NCBI GenBank assembly: GCA_010672965.1
Contig: JAAHFN010000010.1
Location: forward strand, 88,702-137,543
Direction: 5' to 3'
DNA from: Oscillatoria sp. SIO1A7
GTDB taxonomy: Bacteria > Cyanobacteriota > Cyanobacteriia > Cyanobacteriales > Laspinemataceae
Length of the DNA: 48,842 nt
Shown here: one piece after another, positions 8,815 to 17,120 of the stretch
How positions within the stretch are numbered: the stretch's first letter is position 1
Layout of the letters: every line of letters begins with the position of its first letter
Translations under genes and position numbers: made by a program
Notes under the pieces: generated by a model
Seen by the model: the letters and a program-made list of their open reading frames with translations, nothing else
The model's database searches: none
Told to the model about the DNA's origin: nothing

Positions 8815-10359
8815 TCAGGAACGAGCGCGATCGCTACTAATAACTTTAAGAGTTTTTAGATCGGGATCGCTACACCCGGTTATAACTCCACCCAAGGCCA
8901 GAGTCTGTTTTAAAAGATCTAAAGCACCTTCTGTAATGACTTCTCCGGGCATTAGCACGGGAATTCCTGGAGGATAGGGACACACTAACTCTGCAGATAC
9001 ATGGCCGGATCTATAAGCAGTCTGCTCTATTTGCTCTATTGGCAGGGTCTCGACCGGGGCGAAGAATGCCTCGCGGGGAGAGAGGGGAGGAGATATAGGA
9101 CTCTCTAGGAGAGCTGATTTTTTTGTAGAAACCAGATTTATCTGCTCTGGCAAAGAGGAGCGGCGATAATCCCCAGCCAAGGTCGTAAAGGCTTGTACCA
9201 AGCGATCGATATCTGCTGGCGCATTACCCAGACTAATAATAAAGGTGAGATGGGTCAGCGAGGGCAACTCGGCAGTAACCCCTAACTCTTGGTGTAGAAT
9301 TTCGTCGGCTTCATAGCCAGTTAGCCCTAGCGAGCTAACTTTGACAGTTAAGCGAGTGCGATCGAGAGCGCAAAACCCGGAGGAAGTTTTTTGTGGGGCA
9401 GCCGACCCGACAGGTTGCAAGACTGATAAACCGGGAATTTTCTCAATTTGGGCTCTCGCCCGATCGGCCAAGTTCAAGGTTCTAGTCATCAACTCCCTAC
9501 CTTGAAGGGCCATTTGCCGTCGCGCCGCATCCAAAGAAGCTAGAAGCAAATAATTGGGACTGGTTGACTGTACTATTTGCAAGCTTCGAGCCAGCCTATC
9601 TCGGTCTAACTGCCAAAGAGAATTAATCTGGTTGCTACTAATATGTAACATTGATGCCTGGGTCATGGCACCGAGAACCTTATGAATAGATTGCACCGTT
9701 AAATCGGCACCGAGTGCAAGGGCTGGTGAAGGCAGTTCGGGATGAAAGGCAAAATGGGGTCCGTGTGCTTCGTCTATGAGGAGGGGGATGCGGTGTTGAT
9801 GAGCGATACGGGCGATCGCAGCCACATCTCCACAAATCCCATGATAAGTCGGATAAACCATCATTACTGCCTTGGCATCGGGATGCTTCTCCAAAGCGGC
9901 AGCCACGGCTTCTGGAGCCATACCGTAATATAGGTCCCAATTATCGTCGTATTCGGGATAGATAAAAATAGGCATTGCTCCCGAGAGGATTAGGCCAGAA
10001 ATAGCAGAGCTGTGAATATTGCGAGGCAGAATGATTTTATCCCCCGGACCTGTCGCGGTCAAAATAGAGGCGATGATTCCAGCGGTAGATCCGTTGGCGA
10101 GAAACCAACTTTCTGCGGCTCCAAATGCCTCTGCAGCTAGTTTTTGGGCTAGAGCGATCGCGCCACTAGGGGCAAACAAGTTATCCAATTCTGGCAATTC
10201 CGGCAAATCCGCTTGAAAAACCGACAATCCCCACCATGCCGCCAGTTCTCTGGCAATGCCCTGTCCCCGCTTATGTCCGGGGGCATAAAAGGCTGCATGG
10301 GTCCTATGGGCAGAAGCTTGCAGGCTTTCCAGTAGAGGTACTTTGCTTTGGTCTAGCAT
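8815..10359 (-). CDS. Orn/Lys/Arg decarboxylase family, PLP fold-type I
   Basis: The 514-residue protein matches the short form of the ornithine/lysine/arginine decarboxylases. It has an N-terminal APGHKRGQG segment, a cofactor-binding region with Asp196 and His199 in LLIDEAHGPHF, and the Schiff-base lysine Lys227 in VQSIHKVLGAMTQ. The C-terminal domain contains PYPPGIPVLMPGE, typical of the family. Likely reaction: decarboxylation of a basic amino acid to a polyamine precursor. The substrate (arginine, lysine or ornithine) cannot be read from sequence. The start MLDQSKVPLL matches family members. Confidence 0.9.
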   Translation of the reverse strand: MLDQSKVPLLESLQASAHRTHAAFYAPGHKRGQGIARELAAWWGLSVFQADLPELPELDNLFAPSGAIALAQKLAAEAFGAAESWFLANGSTAGIIASILTATGPGDKIILPRNIHSSAISGLILSGAMPIFIYPEYDDNWDLYYGMAPEAVAAALEKHPDAKAVMMVYPTYHGICGDVAAIARIAHQHRIPLLIDEAHGPHFAFHPELPSPALALGADLTVQSIHKVLGAMTQASMLHISSNQINSLWQLDRDRLARSLQIVQSTSPNYLLLASLDAARRQMALQGRELMTRTLNLADRARAQIEKIPGLSVLQPVGSAAPQKTSSGFCALDRTRLTVKVSSLGLTGYEADEILHQELGVTAELPSLTHLTFIISLGNAPADIDRLVQAFTTLAGDYRRSSLPEQINLVSTKKSALLESPISPPLSPREAFFAPVETLPIEQIEQTAYRSGHVSAELVCPYPPGIPVLMPGEVITEGALDLLKQTLALGGVITGCSDPDLKTLKVISSDRARS

Positions 10360-10891
10360 CGGAAGGTTTTTAGCTTTCAGCTTTTAGCTCTGAGCTCTGA
10401 GCTTTTAGCTTTCATATGACTTACGCAAATTGTAAGCTCGAACTCTATATATAGTTTTTGGTGCGCAATGCGCACCCTACATTTAGATTATCTATTTAAC
10501 AGGACTTACGCAAAATGTCCAGATTTAGTTGTTTGTAGGGGCAATCCAAAGAGCGATTCTCAGGGGCACAGACGCTATGCGCCCTTCGGCGCGCAGGCTC
10601 CGCTCCCCGCGAACGCCCCGAGCCATAGCGTTGTTGCGTAAGTCCTATTTAAGTCCTGTTTCAGCTAAAGAGCGAGCGGCGAAACAGACAGCTTTTCCGG
10701 CTTTCAACGAAGCCCACCCCTTAGAGTATTTACGCACGGGCGCTATTTGTAGAGTGTGTATTGCGCAACAGACGCAAAATATAGATCTTGACCCTACCTT
10801 TTGCGTAAGTCTTGCCTTAGTACGAGCTGACTGCTGACAGCTGACTGCTTACTGCTATAAGATAACAAACGTACAATTTTCATAGATAGTT
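10360..10891. other. 532-bp spacer with nested element B ends
   Basis: No gene is seen. Heptamer-like GCTCTGA units lie at 10375-10412. A hairpin, GGTGCGCAATGCGCACC, is at 10460-10476. Element B ends occur at 10419, 10501, 10646 and about 10810, which suggests one copy inserted in another. GCTGACTGC-type heptamers at 10826-10860 precede ychF. Confidence 0.6.
10501..10646. mobile_element. Element B copy (146 bp)
   Basis: The left end is AGGACTTACGCAAAATGTCC and the right end is TTGTTGCGTAAGTCCT, inverted relative to each other. The interior differs from the short 88-bp copies and contains GC-rich sequence (GCGCCCTTCGGCGCGCAGGC). A wider pair of the same ends at 10419 and about 10813 encloses it. 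Confidence 0.7.
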
Positions 10892-11983
10892 ATGCTTAGA
10901 GCCGGTATTGTCGGACTGCCCAATGTTGGAAAATCTACTCTATTTAATGCTTTGGTTGCCAATGCCAAAGCACAAGCTGCCAATTTTCCTTTTTGCACTA
11001 TCGAGCCGAATGTGGGTGTCGTGGCGGTGCCGGACGAACGATTGGAAGTGCTAACCCAAATATCCAGTTCGCTCCAAACAGTACCTACCCGGATTGAATT
11101 TGTCGATATCGCCGGTTTGGTTCAGGGTGCCAGCAAAGGAGAAGGACTGGGCAACCAGTTTTTATCTCATATTCGCGAAGTGGATGCGATCGTTCATGTA
11201 GTGCGCTGTTTTGAAAATGATGATATCATTCACGTCTCTGGCTCCGTTGACCCAGGACGCGATATTGAAACGATTAAGCTAGAATTGGCATTAGCGGATT
11301 TAGCGCAAGTCGAACGGCGCATGGAGCGCGTTCGCAAGCAGGCCCGTGCTAACAAAGAAGCTCAGCTAGAACTCGGTGCCTTAGAAAAGTTACTTGCCAG
11401 TCTAAATGAGGGCCAATCGAACCGAGAGATAGATTTTACCGAAGATGAAGCTCAGAGCATTCAGCAATTAGGGTTGCTGACCCAAAAACCCGTTATTTAT
11501 GCAGCTAACGTGTCTGAGGACGATCTGGCTACTGGCAATGATTGGGTAGAAAAGCTGAAAAAAATTGCCGATGCAGATTCCGCCGGAGTGGCTATTGTTT
11601 CTGCTCAAGTAGAGTCGGAGCTAATCGAGTTACCAGAAGAAGAGCGAGCCGATTTTCTATCATCTTTGGGGGTAGAAGAAGGGGGACTAAAATCCCTGAT
11701 TCGGGCAACTTACGAGCTTTTGGGCTTGCGGACTTTCTTGACTACCGGACCCAAAGAAACCCGTGCTTGGACTATTCGCGCCGGCATGGTAGCGCCCCAA
11801 GCTGCTGGGACAATTCACTCTGATTTTGAGCGAGGTTTCATCCGAGCTGAAACAATTGCTTATGATGATTTGGTGGCAGCGGGATCGATGGTTGCTGGCA
11901 AAGAAAAAGGCTTGGTGCGCAGCGAAGGGAAAGACTATGTAGTGCAGGAAGGAGATGTTATGCTATTCCGCTTTAACGTCTAG
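10892..11983 (+). CDS. ychF: Redox-regulated ATPase YchF (OBG-like)
   Basis: The 363-residue protein has the P-loop GLPNVGKS (residues 8-15), the switch VDIAGLVQGASKGEGLGNQF, a coiled-coil insertion near 120-175 and a C-terminal TGS domain (LRTFLTTGPKETRAWTIRAG). YchF binds ATP rather than GTP, associates with ribosomes and influences stress responses. Length is as expected. The gene stands alone, with spacers full of repeats on both sides. Confidence 0.96.
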   Translation: MLRAGIVGLPNVGKSTLFNALVANAKAQAANFPFCTIEPNVGVVAVPDERLEVLTQISSSLQTVPTRIEFVDIAGLVQGASKGEGLGNQFLSHIREVDAIVHVVRCFENDDIIHVSGSVDPGRDIETIKLELALADLAQVERRMERVRKQARANKEAQLELGALEKLLASLNEGQSNREIDFTEDEAQSIQQLGLLTQKPVIYAANVSEDDLATGNDWVEKLKKIADADSAGVAIVSAQVESELIELPEEERADFLSSLGVEEGGLKSLIRATYELLGLRTFLTTGPKETRAWTIRAGMVAPQAAGTIHSDFERGFIRAETIAYDDLVAAGSMVAGKEKGLVRSEGKDYVVQEGDVMLFRFNV

Positions 11984-12050
11984 TGCCGCTGCGCGGAATT
12001 AAAAGTTATTTCATTCAAAATTAAAAATTACTTTGGACTCTGGTTTTGAC

Positions 12051-12091
12051 CCACAAGGATCGCGCTGTTGATTATTTCTGCCGCGCTGCAC
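12051..12091. repeat. Short dispersed repeat, copy 2
   Basis: It matches 6459-6501: CCACAAGGATCGCGCT, then ATTATTTCTGCCGCGCTGCA. It ends about 30 bp before the start of the small membrane gene at 12125. Confidence 0.6.
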
Positions 12092-12124
12092 TAGCTAGTT
12101 TATTTGCATTCGGGAGTTACTTAT

Positions 12125-12478
12125 ATGGATATTGTTTCGATTCTGATTACCTGGCTGATTACTTCTGTCAGCTTGTTTATTCTGTCTAAGCTACCAACTG
12201 GTGTAGAAATTGATACTTTTAAAAAAGCATTACTGTCAGCAGGGGCTATAGGTCTTTTGAATGCTCTGATTTTGCCAATTTTAGGAAAAATTGCCGATCC
12301 AATTTTAGGAGTGTTGTTTTCCAATTTCGCGATCGCTCTGCTGCTCAATATGCTTGTCTTTGGCTTAACTGCTTGGCTAGTAGATGGATTTAGGTTGCGT
12401 TGGGGAATATGGAGCGCCTTACTAGGTTCGGTCGGTCTGAGCTTTATTAACTCTATCCTATTTAAAGTTTTGGTATAG
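12125..12478 (+). CDS. Phage-holin-4_2 family small membrane protein
   Basis: The 117-residue protein has four hydrophobic segments and the family pattern. These include LLSAGAIGLLNALILPILG and the stretch LLLNMLVFGLTAWLVDGF. The family (YvlD-like) is widespread in bacteria; despite the name no lysis role is implied. ATG 12125 is preferred over TTG 12104 because CGGGAG at 12111-12116 is a well-placed ribosome site. Confidence 0.8.
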   Translation: MDIVSILITWLITSVSLFILSKLPTGVEIDTFKKALLSAGAIGLLNALILPILGKIADPILGVLFSNFAIALLLNMLVFGLTAWLVDGFRLRWGIWSALLGSVGLSFINSILFKVLV

Positions 12479-12580
12479 CAGTAAGCGATTAGCTGTCACT
12501 GCTCAGCAGTCAGCTAAAGTCCTGCCATCTAAGCAACAGAGCATTTTGTAACTGTCCTAACCTTAGTCGGTAGTGCTATA
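12473..12580 (+). repeat. Element F copy 1
   Basis: It begins TATAGCAGTAAGCGATTAGC and ends CGGTAGTGCTATA; the ends are inverted for about 10 bp (TATAGCA-n-TA). The interior contains CATTTTGTAACTGTCCTAAC. The first bases overlap the stop of the gene before it. Other copies are at 31951-32055 and, inverted, inside the 209-bp tandem duplication at 28318-28735. Confidence 0.7.
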
Positions 12581-12644
12581 TCTTTAAATTAGATAGATAG
12601 ATAAAATTGGTGTTGAAGACAATCGGGAAATCAGGAGAATCAAG

Positions 12645-13088
12645 ATGTTATTTCAAACCCCAGCTCAAGAAGCATCTTACGACAAAATAGCTCTTTGGAT
12701 GCACGAATTGTTCGGTAAGTTCCCTTGTGCGAGGCAAGATATTCCAGGATTGGGATTATTAATGGGCTCGGCTCTAGTGGAAGTTCTTGTTTTTCCTTGG
12801 GGGGAAGATGATGCTATTATCAACACGCGCTCTTATGTAGTAACGGGTGCAGATATAACCCCTGAATTGATGCGCTTTTTGCTTGAAGAAAATACCAATA
12901 TGATTTTTGGCGCTTTTGGTATAGATGCAAACAACGATATCCTGTTTGAACATACTATTGTTGGCTCGACCTGCGACAAAAAAGAACTAGAATCATCGGT
13001 GAAAGCGGTGTTGGAAGTTGCGGACGATTATGACGATCGCCTAGTCGAAAAATGGGGAGGCCAACGAGCCCTGGATAGGATTCACTAA
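12645..13088 (+). CDS. YbjN-domain (secretion-chaperone-like) protein
   Basis: The 147-residue protein has the fold pattern of the YbjN/CesT-like group. Its sequence includes PCARQDIPGLGLLMGSALVEV, RSYVVTGADITPELMRFLL and a C-terminal helix rich in acidic and basic residues. It has no membrane segment or signal. Cyanobacteria carry single copies of this family; function unknown. A strong ribosome site, AGGAGA at 12633-12638, supports the start. It has no obvious operon partner. Confidence 0.75.
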   Translation: MLFQTPAQEASYDKIALWMHELFGKFPCARQDIPGLGLLMGSALVEVLVFPWGEDDAIINTRSYVVTGADITPELMRFLLEENTNMIFGAFGIDANNDILFEHTIVGSTCDKKELESSVKAVLEVADDYDDRLVEKWGGQRALDRIH

Positions 13089-13106
13089 CTTTTCCGATCT
13101 CAAAAA

Positions 13107-13778
13107 TTATGGATTAATTTGACGGAGGATTAATCTGAGGCGATCGTAATCGTCCTTTAACAATACGCTCAAAGTTCGCCCTGCTTTCACCAACCAGTCC
13201 CGGTCTGCTTTTCGCAATCTATAAACTTCGCGAATAGCGGCCGCCGTGAGAGCATCGACGGGTGCCCCGGTGACTTGCAAGAGCGTCCGCAGAAAATCCA
13301 GCTCCTCCGTAAAATAAATTATTTCTTCCGGTTCGCATCGATAAACTGCTTGGTGAATTTGAGGCGGACGGGGCGGAATATACTGGTAAATCCTACCAAG
13401 AGTTGGTTGAGAACCATCGGAACCCTCTCTAGAATCTACTGAAAAACCGGCGATCGCTGCCCGAAACTCTGTCTTGAGCATGGCAAAAATCTGCGGTTGC
13501 TGTTCTCGCAATCCCTGTAAAGATAGACCCAAAGCCCGGGCGCGGTGAACCGAATCTATTGGGCTAGTCGTAGCATGATAGACCACTGCATAGATTTGAT
13601 TGCCCGACTCTTCATCCAATGCTCGAACCCAACTGCCAAAGGGCGGCATAGTCGGGAAAGTTAAATCGTCCGGCTCCAAGCATTGAGCCAAAAATTCGAT
13701 AGTAGAAGTTTCAATCACCTCGGCAATATGGTTTGGATGCCGATTTTCGTCTGTAAATTGAGGTAGTGGTAAACGCAT
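13107..13778 (-). CDS. HAS-barrel-like conserved cyanobacterial protein
   Basis: The 223-residue protein begins MRLPLPQFTDENRHPNHIAEVIE. An N-terminal beta-rich part (GSWVRALDEESGNQIYAVVYHATTSPID) resembles the HAS barrel found at the start of HerA-type ATPases. The remainder is helical (DFLRTLLQVTGAPVDALTAA). No ATPase domain is attached. Role unknown; I am fairly sure it is a real conserved gene and less sure of the domain name. A CCCAAT heptamer array lies directly upstream on the coding strand. Confidence 0.7.
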   Translation of the reverse strand: MRLPLPQFTDENRHPNHIAEVIETSTIEFLAQCLEPDDLTFPTMPPFGSWVRALDEESGNQIYAVVYHATTSPIDSVHRARALGLSLQGLREQQPQIFAMLKTEFRAAIAGFSVDSREGSDGSQPTLGRIYQYIPPRPPQIHQAVYRCEPEEIIYFTEELDFLRTLLQVTGAPVDALTAAAIREVYRLRKADRDWLVKAGRTLSVLLKDDYDRLRLILRQINP

Positions 13779-13787
13779 AATATTTTA

Positions 13788-13832
13788 TTGGGCATTGGGC
13801 ATTGGGCATTGGGCATGGGCATTGGGCATTGG
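13788..13832. repeat. Heptamer array (ATTGGGC)n, left bracket
   Basis: About six units with one deletion (GGGCATGGGC). The plus strand is G-rich. It lies 10 bp upstream of the minus-strand gene at 13107-13778 and is the inverse of the array at 14060-14094 across the same spacer. Confidence 0.9.
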
Positions 13833-14059
13833 GGAAAGTTTTAAGTTTTAAGTTTGACGGGACTTAGGCAAATTGTCGGCTCTTTTGCGCAGGAAGCAGG
13901 TTAGCGTAGCCTGCCCCTAGCCCATAGCGCGATCGCTACATCTAGACTTTGGCGCGCCGCTTCGCTTGCTACATACATAAAGAGTCGAGTCTCTGCTTGG
14001 GTTTTAAATTAAAAATTAAAAACTCAAAACTAAAAACTCAAAACTAAAAATTCAAACCT

Positions 14060-14094
14060 CCCCAATGCCCAATGCCCAATGCCCAATGCCCAAT
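14060..14094. repeat. Heptamer array (CCCAATG)n, right bracket
   Basis: Five units, C-rich on the plus strand, ending 4 bp from the ndhS stop. On the ndhS coding strand it reads as G-rich ATTGGGC units directly after the stop codon. Confidence 0.9.
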
Positions 14095-14097
14095 CAA

Positions 14098-14295
14098 TTA
14101 TTTTCCTTTCTTGCGACCGGCGGTGGCATCTACGGGTTCTAGCTCGGAAAGCCGGAAGGTGACTAACTTATCCCAGTTTCCTCCTTCAAATAACACTGCA
14201 GCTTTACCATCGGTTACTCGTTGGACTTGCCCTTGAAAGCAGTAGTAGGTATCGGCGGGATTTGTAACTTTAACAGCAGATCCAGGCAAAATCAT
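14098..14295 (-). CDS. ndhS: NAD(P)H-quinone oxidoreductase subunit S
   Basis: The 65-residue protein is an SH3-like fold with the NdhS pattern. It starts [20 protein letters not shown] and continues [26 protein letters not shown]. NdhS forms part of the ferredoxin-docking site of the cyanobacterial NDH-1 complex at the thylakoid membrane, supporting cyclic electron flow. ATG 14295 is chosen; the frame extends to a TTG at 14316. The tail ATAGRKKGK is basic. It stands alone, with rodA further upstream on the same strand. Confidence 0.88.
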   Translation of the reverse strand: MILPGSAVKVTNPADTYYCFQGQVQRVTDGKAAVLFEGGNWDKLVTFRLSELEPVDATAGRKKGK

Positions 14296-14459
14296 AATTT
14301 TGATATTTTTTGGCAATCCAGATTTTCATTTAATAGTTTACTCTAAATTAGACGTAAAAAACCCGAAAGCCAAGGATTTTTCCGTAAAACTGGAAGTTCC
14401 CTGAATGACTCTCGGATTTTTTGGAAGAAGGACAGGCCAAAATTTGGTTGTAACTTGCA

Positions 14460-15713
14460 CTATGACGAGGATCTATGCCTAGCAACCGCTTCTACCAGGC
14501 CGAGGGCGATGAAGTTAGTTAGCAAAGCAGAGCGACCGTAACTGAGCCAAGGCAAGGGAATCCCCGTAACAGGACCTAAACCAATAGTCATGCCAATGTT
14601 CACGATTGTCTGGAAAACTATCGTACAAAGAACCCCAACTGCTAATAAAGAGCCAAAGTTGTCTTTGGCATTGTGAGCTATCATCGTCAAGCGCAGACAG
14701 ATCAACCAAAAAGCTAACAGGACGCAGGCGGCACCAACAAAACCCATTTCTTCGCCAATAGCGGTGAAAATAAAGTCCGTGTGCTGTTCGGGGATAAAAT
14801 GCCCCTGGGTTTGAGTTCCTTGATATAGACCCCTTCCCCACATACCGCCGGAGCCAATAGCGATGCGAGATTGAATTAGGTGGTATCCGCCGCCGAGGGG
14901 ATCTTGTTCTGGGTTTAAAAATAAAATCAGTCGGTCTTTCTGATAGTCTTTGAGAAATCCCCACAATATTCCTCCAAGCTGGGCCGAGGCGAGGTTAATA
15001 ACCATAGCCCCGATCGCCCCAAGCCACCGCCAGGGCAAACTGTACCAAGCCACAAAACCCATTAGGTTTATCCAGGCCAAGCCCGCAGGCAAATATACTC
15101 CACATAAAATAGCGGAAACTAGGGGAGAAGCCATCAAGAGCAACCAACCCGGGTTGGCGTTTGCCCAATAGAGCATTCCAAAAGTAATCGCACCAAATAC
15201 CAATGAGGTTCCTAAATCTGGTTGCGTCAAAACTAATGCCCAGGGTACGGCTACGATCGCTAGGGTTCTCAGGACTGCCGGTATTGTGTTGGCGGTGCGA
15301 TCGTGAAGTACAGCCGCCAAGGTTATAATTGCTCCTAGTTTGGCAAATTCAGATGGTTGAACGTTAAAGCCTGCGATCGTAATCCATCGCTGGGCTCCCA
15401 GAGCGGAGGTGCCGACAAACATTACGGCGATTAGAGACAGATTGGTCAGGATATAAATTGCCCATTTCCATCGGACTAGAATTTGATAGCGGAAGCGGGC
15501 GATCGCCAGGGTCAGTATCAAACCAATGCCACCAATTATACAATGTTGGAGCCAATACTTCTGTTCCATTTGAAACTCGGTACTGCGGATAGCAATCCCC
15601 CCAAACAGAGTCAGCCCCACGGACAGCAATAATAGTATCCAGTCCATCTCCAGCCAGGGAGCCAGAAATGATTTTTTCGGCTTCTTTGTTTCTAGCGAAT
15701 TTTGGGACAACAT
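14460..15713 (-). CDS. rodA: Rod-shape peptidoglycan polymerase RodA (SEDS family)
   Basis: The 417-residue protein has about ten membrane segments and SEDS motifs: NVQPSEFAKLG, the long loop HLIQSRIAIGSGGMWGRGL and HTDFIFTAIGEEMGF. It ends with PLPWLSYGRSALLTNFIALGL. RodA polymerises glycan strands during elongation with a class B PBP. It is assigned as RodA rather than FtsW from the sequence of the loop and the C-terminal GRS motif, and this could be reversed only by phylogeny. The first 20 residues (LETKKPKKSF) are cytoplasmic. Confidence 0.88.
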   Translation of the reverse strand: MLSQNSLETKKPKKSFLAPWLEMDWILLLLSVGLTLFGGIAIRSTEFQMEQKYWLQHCIIGGIGLILTLAIARFRYQILVRWKWAIYILTNLSLIAVMFVGTSALGAQRWITIAGFNVQPSEFAKLGAIITLAAVLHDRTANTIPAVLRTLAIVAVPWALVLTQPDLGTSLVFGAITFGMLYWANANPGWLLLMASPLVSAILCGVYLPAGLAWINLMGFVAWYSLPWRWLGAIGAMVINLASAQLGGILWGFLKDYQKDRLILFLNPEQDPLGGGYHLIQSRIAIGSGGMWGRGLYQGTQTQGHFIPEQHTDFIFTAIGEEMGFVGAACVLLAFWLICLRLTMIAHNAKDNFGSLLAVGVLCTIVFQTIVNIGMTIGLGPVTGIPLPWLSYGRSALLTNFIALGLVEAVARHRSSS

Positions 15714-15746
15714 AATTAATCAATCGAAGGTTAAGCAAATTAATAT

Positions 15747-15776
15747 GGGGCATGGGGCATGGGGCATGGGGCATTG
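15747..15776. repeat. Heptamer array (GGGGCAT)n, left bracket
   Basis: Four units, the last changing to GGGGCATTGG. It is G-rich on the plus strand, 34 bp upstream of the minus-strand rodA start. Confidence 0.85.
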
Positions 15777-15806
15777 GAAATAGTTTTAAGTTTGGATTTT
15801 TAAGTT

Positions 15807-15895
15807 AGGACTTAGGCAAAAGCTTCATATTTGGCGGATTGTAGGGGCAATCCCCCCGTGGTTGCCCCTCCCCGTAGTGCCGTTGCGTAAGTCCT
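15807..15895. mobile_element. Element B copy (89 bp)
   Basis: Ends AGGACTTAGGCAAAAGC and CGTTGCGTAAGTCCT. The interior GTAGGGGCAATCCCCCCGTG is shared with the copies at 22261, 28030 and 43063. It lies between rodA and mrp. Confidence 0.75.
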
Positions 15896-16010
15896 ATAAG
15901 TTTTAAGTTTTAGGTTTGAGGTTTGAGGTTAAAATTTTAAATTAAATAATTGTAATTCAACACTCAAAACTCAACACTCAAAATTCAGAACTGTTGCCAA
16001 TGCGAATATG

Positions 16011-16034
16011 CCCAATGCCCCATGCCCATTCCCA
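16011..16034. repeat. Mixed heptamer array (CCCAATG/CCCCATG), right bracket
   Basis: Three to four C-rich units on the plus strand, ending about 15 bp from the mrp stop. The coding strand of mrp reads it as G-rich. Confidence 0.75.
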
Positions 16035-16049
16035 AATTACTTCATACTC

Positions 16050-17120
16050 CTAAGCTAAGGCAGCCACAGAAACTTTCCCAGCAATTCTTTCGGCAATTTT
16101 TCGCAGTGCCTTGGCCGATGCCGAATCCGGTTCCCCTACGACTATCGGTACGCCAGAATCCCCACCTTGGCGCAGGGGAATTTCCAGGGGAATGCAGCCT
16201 AGTAACGGCACCCCAAGTTCGCTCGCAGTTTTTTCGCCGCCCCCAGAGCCAAAGATATCGTATTGACGGTCCGGCAAGTCCGGCGGTATAAAATAGCTCA
16301 TATTTTCTACAATTCCCAACACGGGCACCTTGAGTTGCTGGAACATTTTCAAGCCCTTGCGAGAATCCAACAAGGCCACATTCTGAGGCGTGGTCACGAT
16401 CGCAACCCCAGCCATAGGCACCGATTGAGCCATTGTTAATTGAGCATCCCCAGTGCCGGGGGGCATATCCACAATTAAATAGTCTAATTCTCCCCAATCG
16501 ACTTGATAGAGAAACTGGCGAATGATGCCGTTTAACATCGGGCCGCGCCAAATCACCGGCTGATCTTTGTCAATTAAAAAGGCCATTGAGACCAATTTTA
16601 CCCCGTGATTAAATGCTGGTTCCAGAACTTCACCTTGGGAACTGTTTTGCACCATCACCTGGGCATTGCTCAATCCCAACATTGTTGGGGCATTAGGTCC
16701 GTAGATGTCGGCATCTAGGAGCCCCACTTTAGACCCGGCCTGAGCCAGAGATACGGCGACATTGGCGGCAACCGTGCTTTTGCCTACGCCGCCTTTGCCG
16801 CTGGAAATAGCCAGAATATTTTTAACCCCGTCAATACCTTGGCGGTCCGGCAATTGTTTTTGCTTGGGGGTCTCCGCCGTAACATCTATTTCTACCTTTT
16901 CGACACCAGGCAAAGTCCTAACTGCTTTTTGGCAGTCTTCAACTATAAATTCCCGTAAGGGACAGGCGGGAGTTGTCAGCACTAAGGAAAAGCTGACATT
17001 GCCACTATCGATTTTTATGTTGCGAATCATATTCAATTCCACCAAACTTTTTTGAAGTTCGGGGTCTTGTACTGGTCGCAATACTTCTAGAACTGATTTA
17101 GTATCGAGTTTCGCAGACAT
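16050..17120 (-). CDS. mrp: Mrp/ApbC P-loop ATPase (iron-sulfur carrier type)
   Basis: The 356-residue protein has an N-terminal MIP18/DUF59 domain (residues 6-85, with Cys53 in TPACPL). It is followed by a deviant Walker A GKGGVGKST at 108-116 and the Walker B region DYLIVDMPPGTGD. Mrp/ApbC proteins bind and transfer iron-sulfur clusters. The CxxC pair that bridges a cluster between subunits in enterobacterial ApbC is absent: the matching place reads MSYFIPPDLPDRQYDIFG. This is the usual cyanobacterial form as far as I recall, so the mechanism must differ or use other residues. Confidence 0.92.
   Translation of the reverse strand: MSAKLDTKSVLEVLRPVQDPELQKSLVELNMIRNIKIDSGNVSFSLVLTTPACPLREFIVEDCQKAVRTLPGVEKVEIDVTAETPKQKQLPDRQGIDGVKNILAISSGKGGVGKSTVAANVAVSLAQAGSKVGLLDADIYGPNAPTMLGLSNAQVMVQNSSQGEVLEPAFNHGVKLVSMAFLIDKDQPVIWRGPMLNGIIRQFLYQVDWGELDYLIVDMPPGTGDAQLTMAQSVPMAGVAIVTTPQNVALLDSRKGLKMFQQLKVPVLGIVENMSYFIPPDLPDRQYDIFGSGGGEKTASELGVPLLGCIPLEIPLRQGGDSGVPIVVGEPDSASAKALRKIAERIAGKVSVAALA

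Larger units (their letters stand above)
13779..14097. other. 319-bp spacer bracketed by inverted heptamer arrays
   Basis: Besides the two arrays it holds a degenerate element B end (GGGACTTAGGCAAATTGTCG at 13859) and HIP1 sites. From 14005 to 14055 there are TAAAAACTCAAAAC-type repeats. No gene. Confidence 0.7.
15714..16049. other. 336-bp spacer bracketed by inverted heptamer arrays, with element B
   Basis: It holds the arrays at 15747-15776 and 16011-16034, element B at 15807-15895, and TTTTAAG/AACACTCAAAAC-type repeats at 15896-15985. No gene. Confidence 0.7.

Noticed and set aside
12125-12478. Phage-derived holin suggesting a prophage
   Set aside because: The family name is historical; there are no other phage genes nearby, so it is an ordinary small membrane protein.
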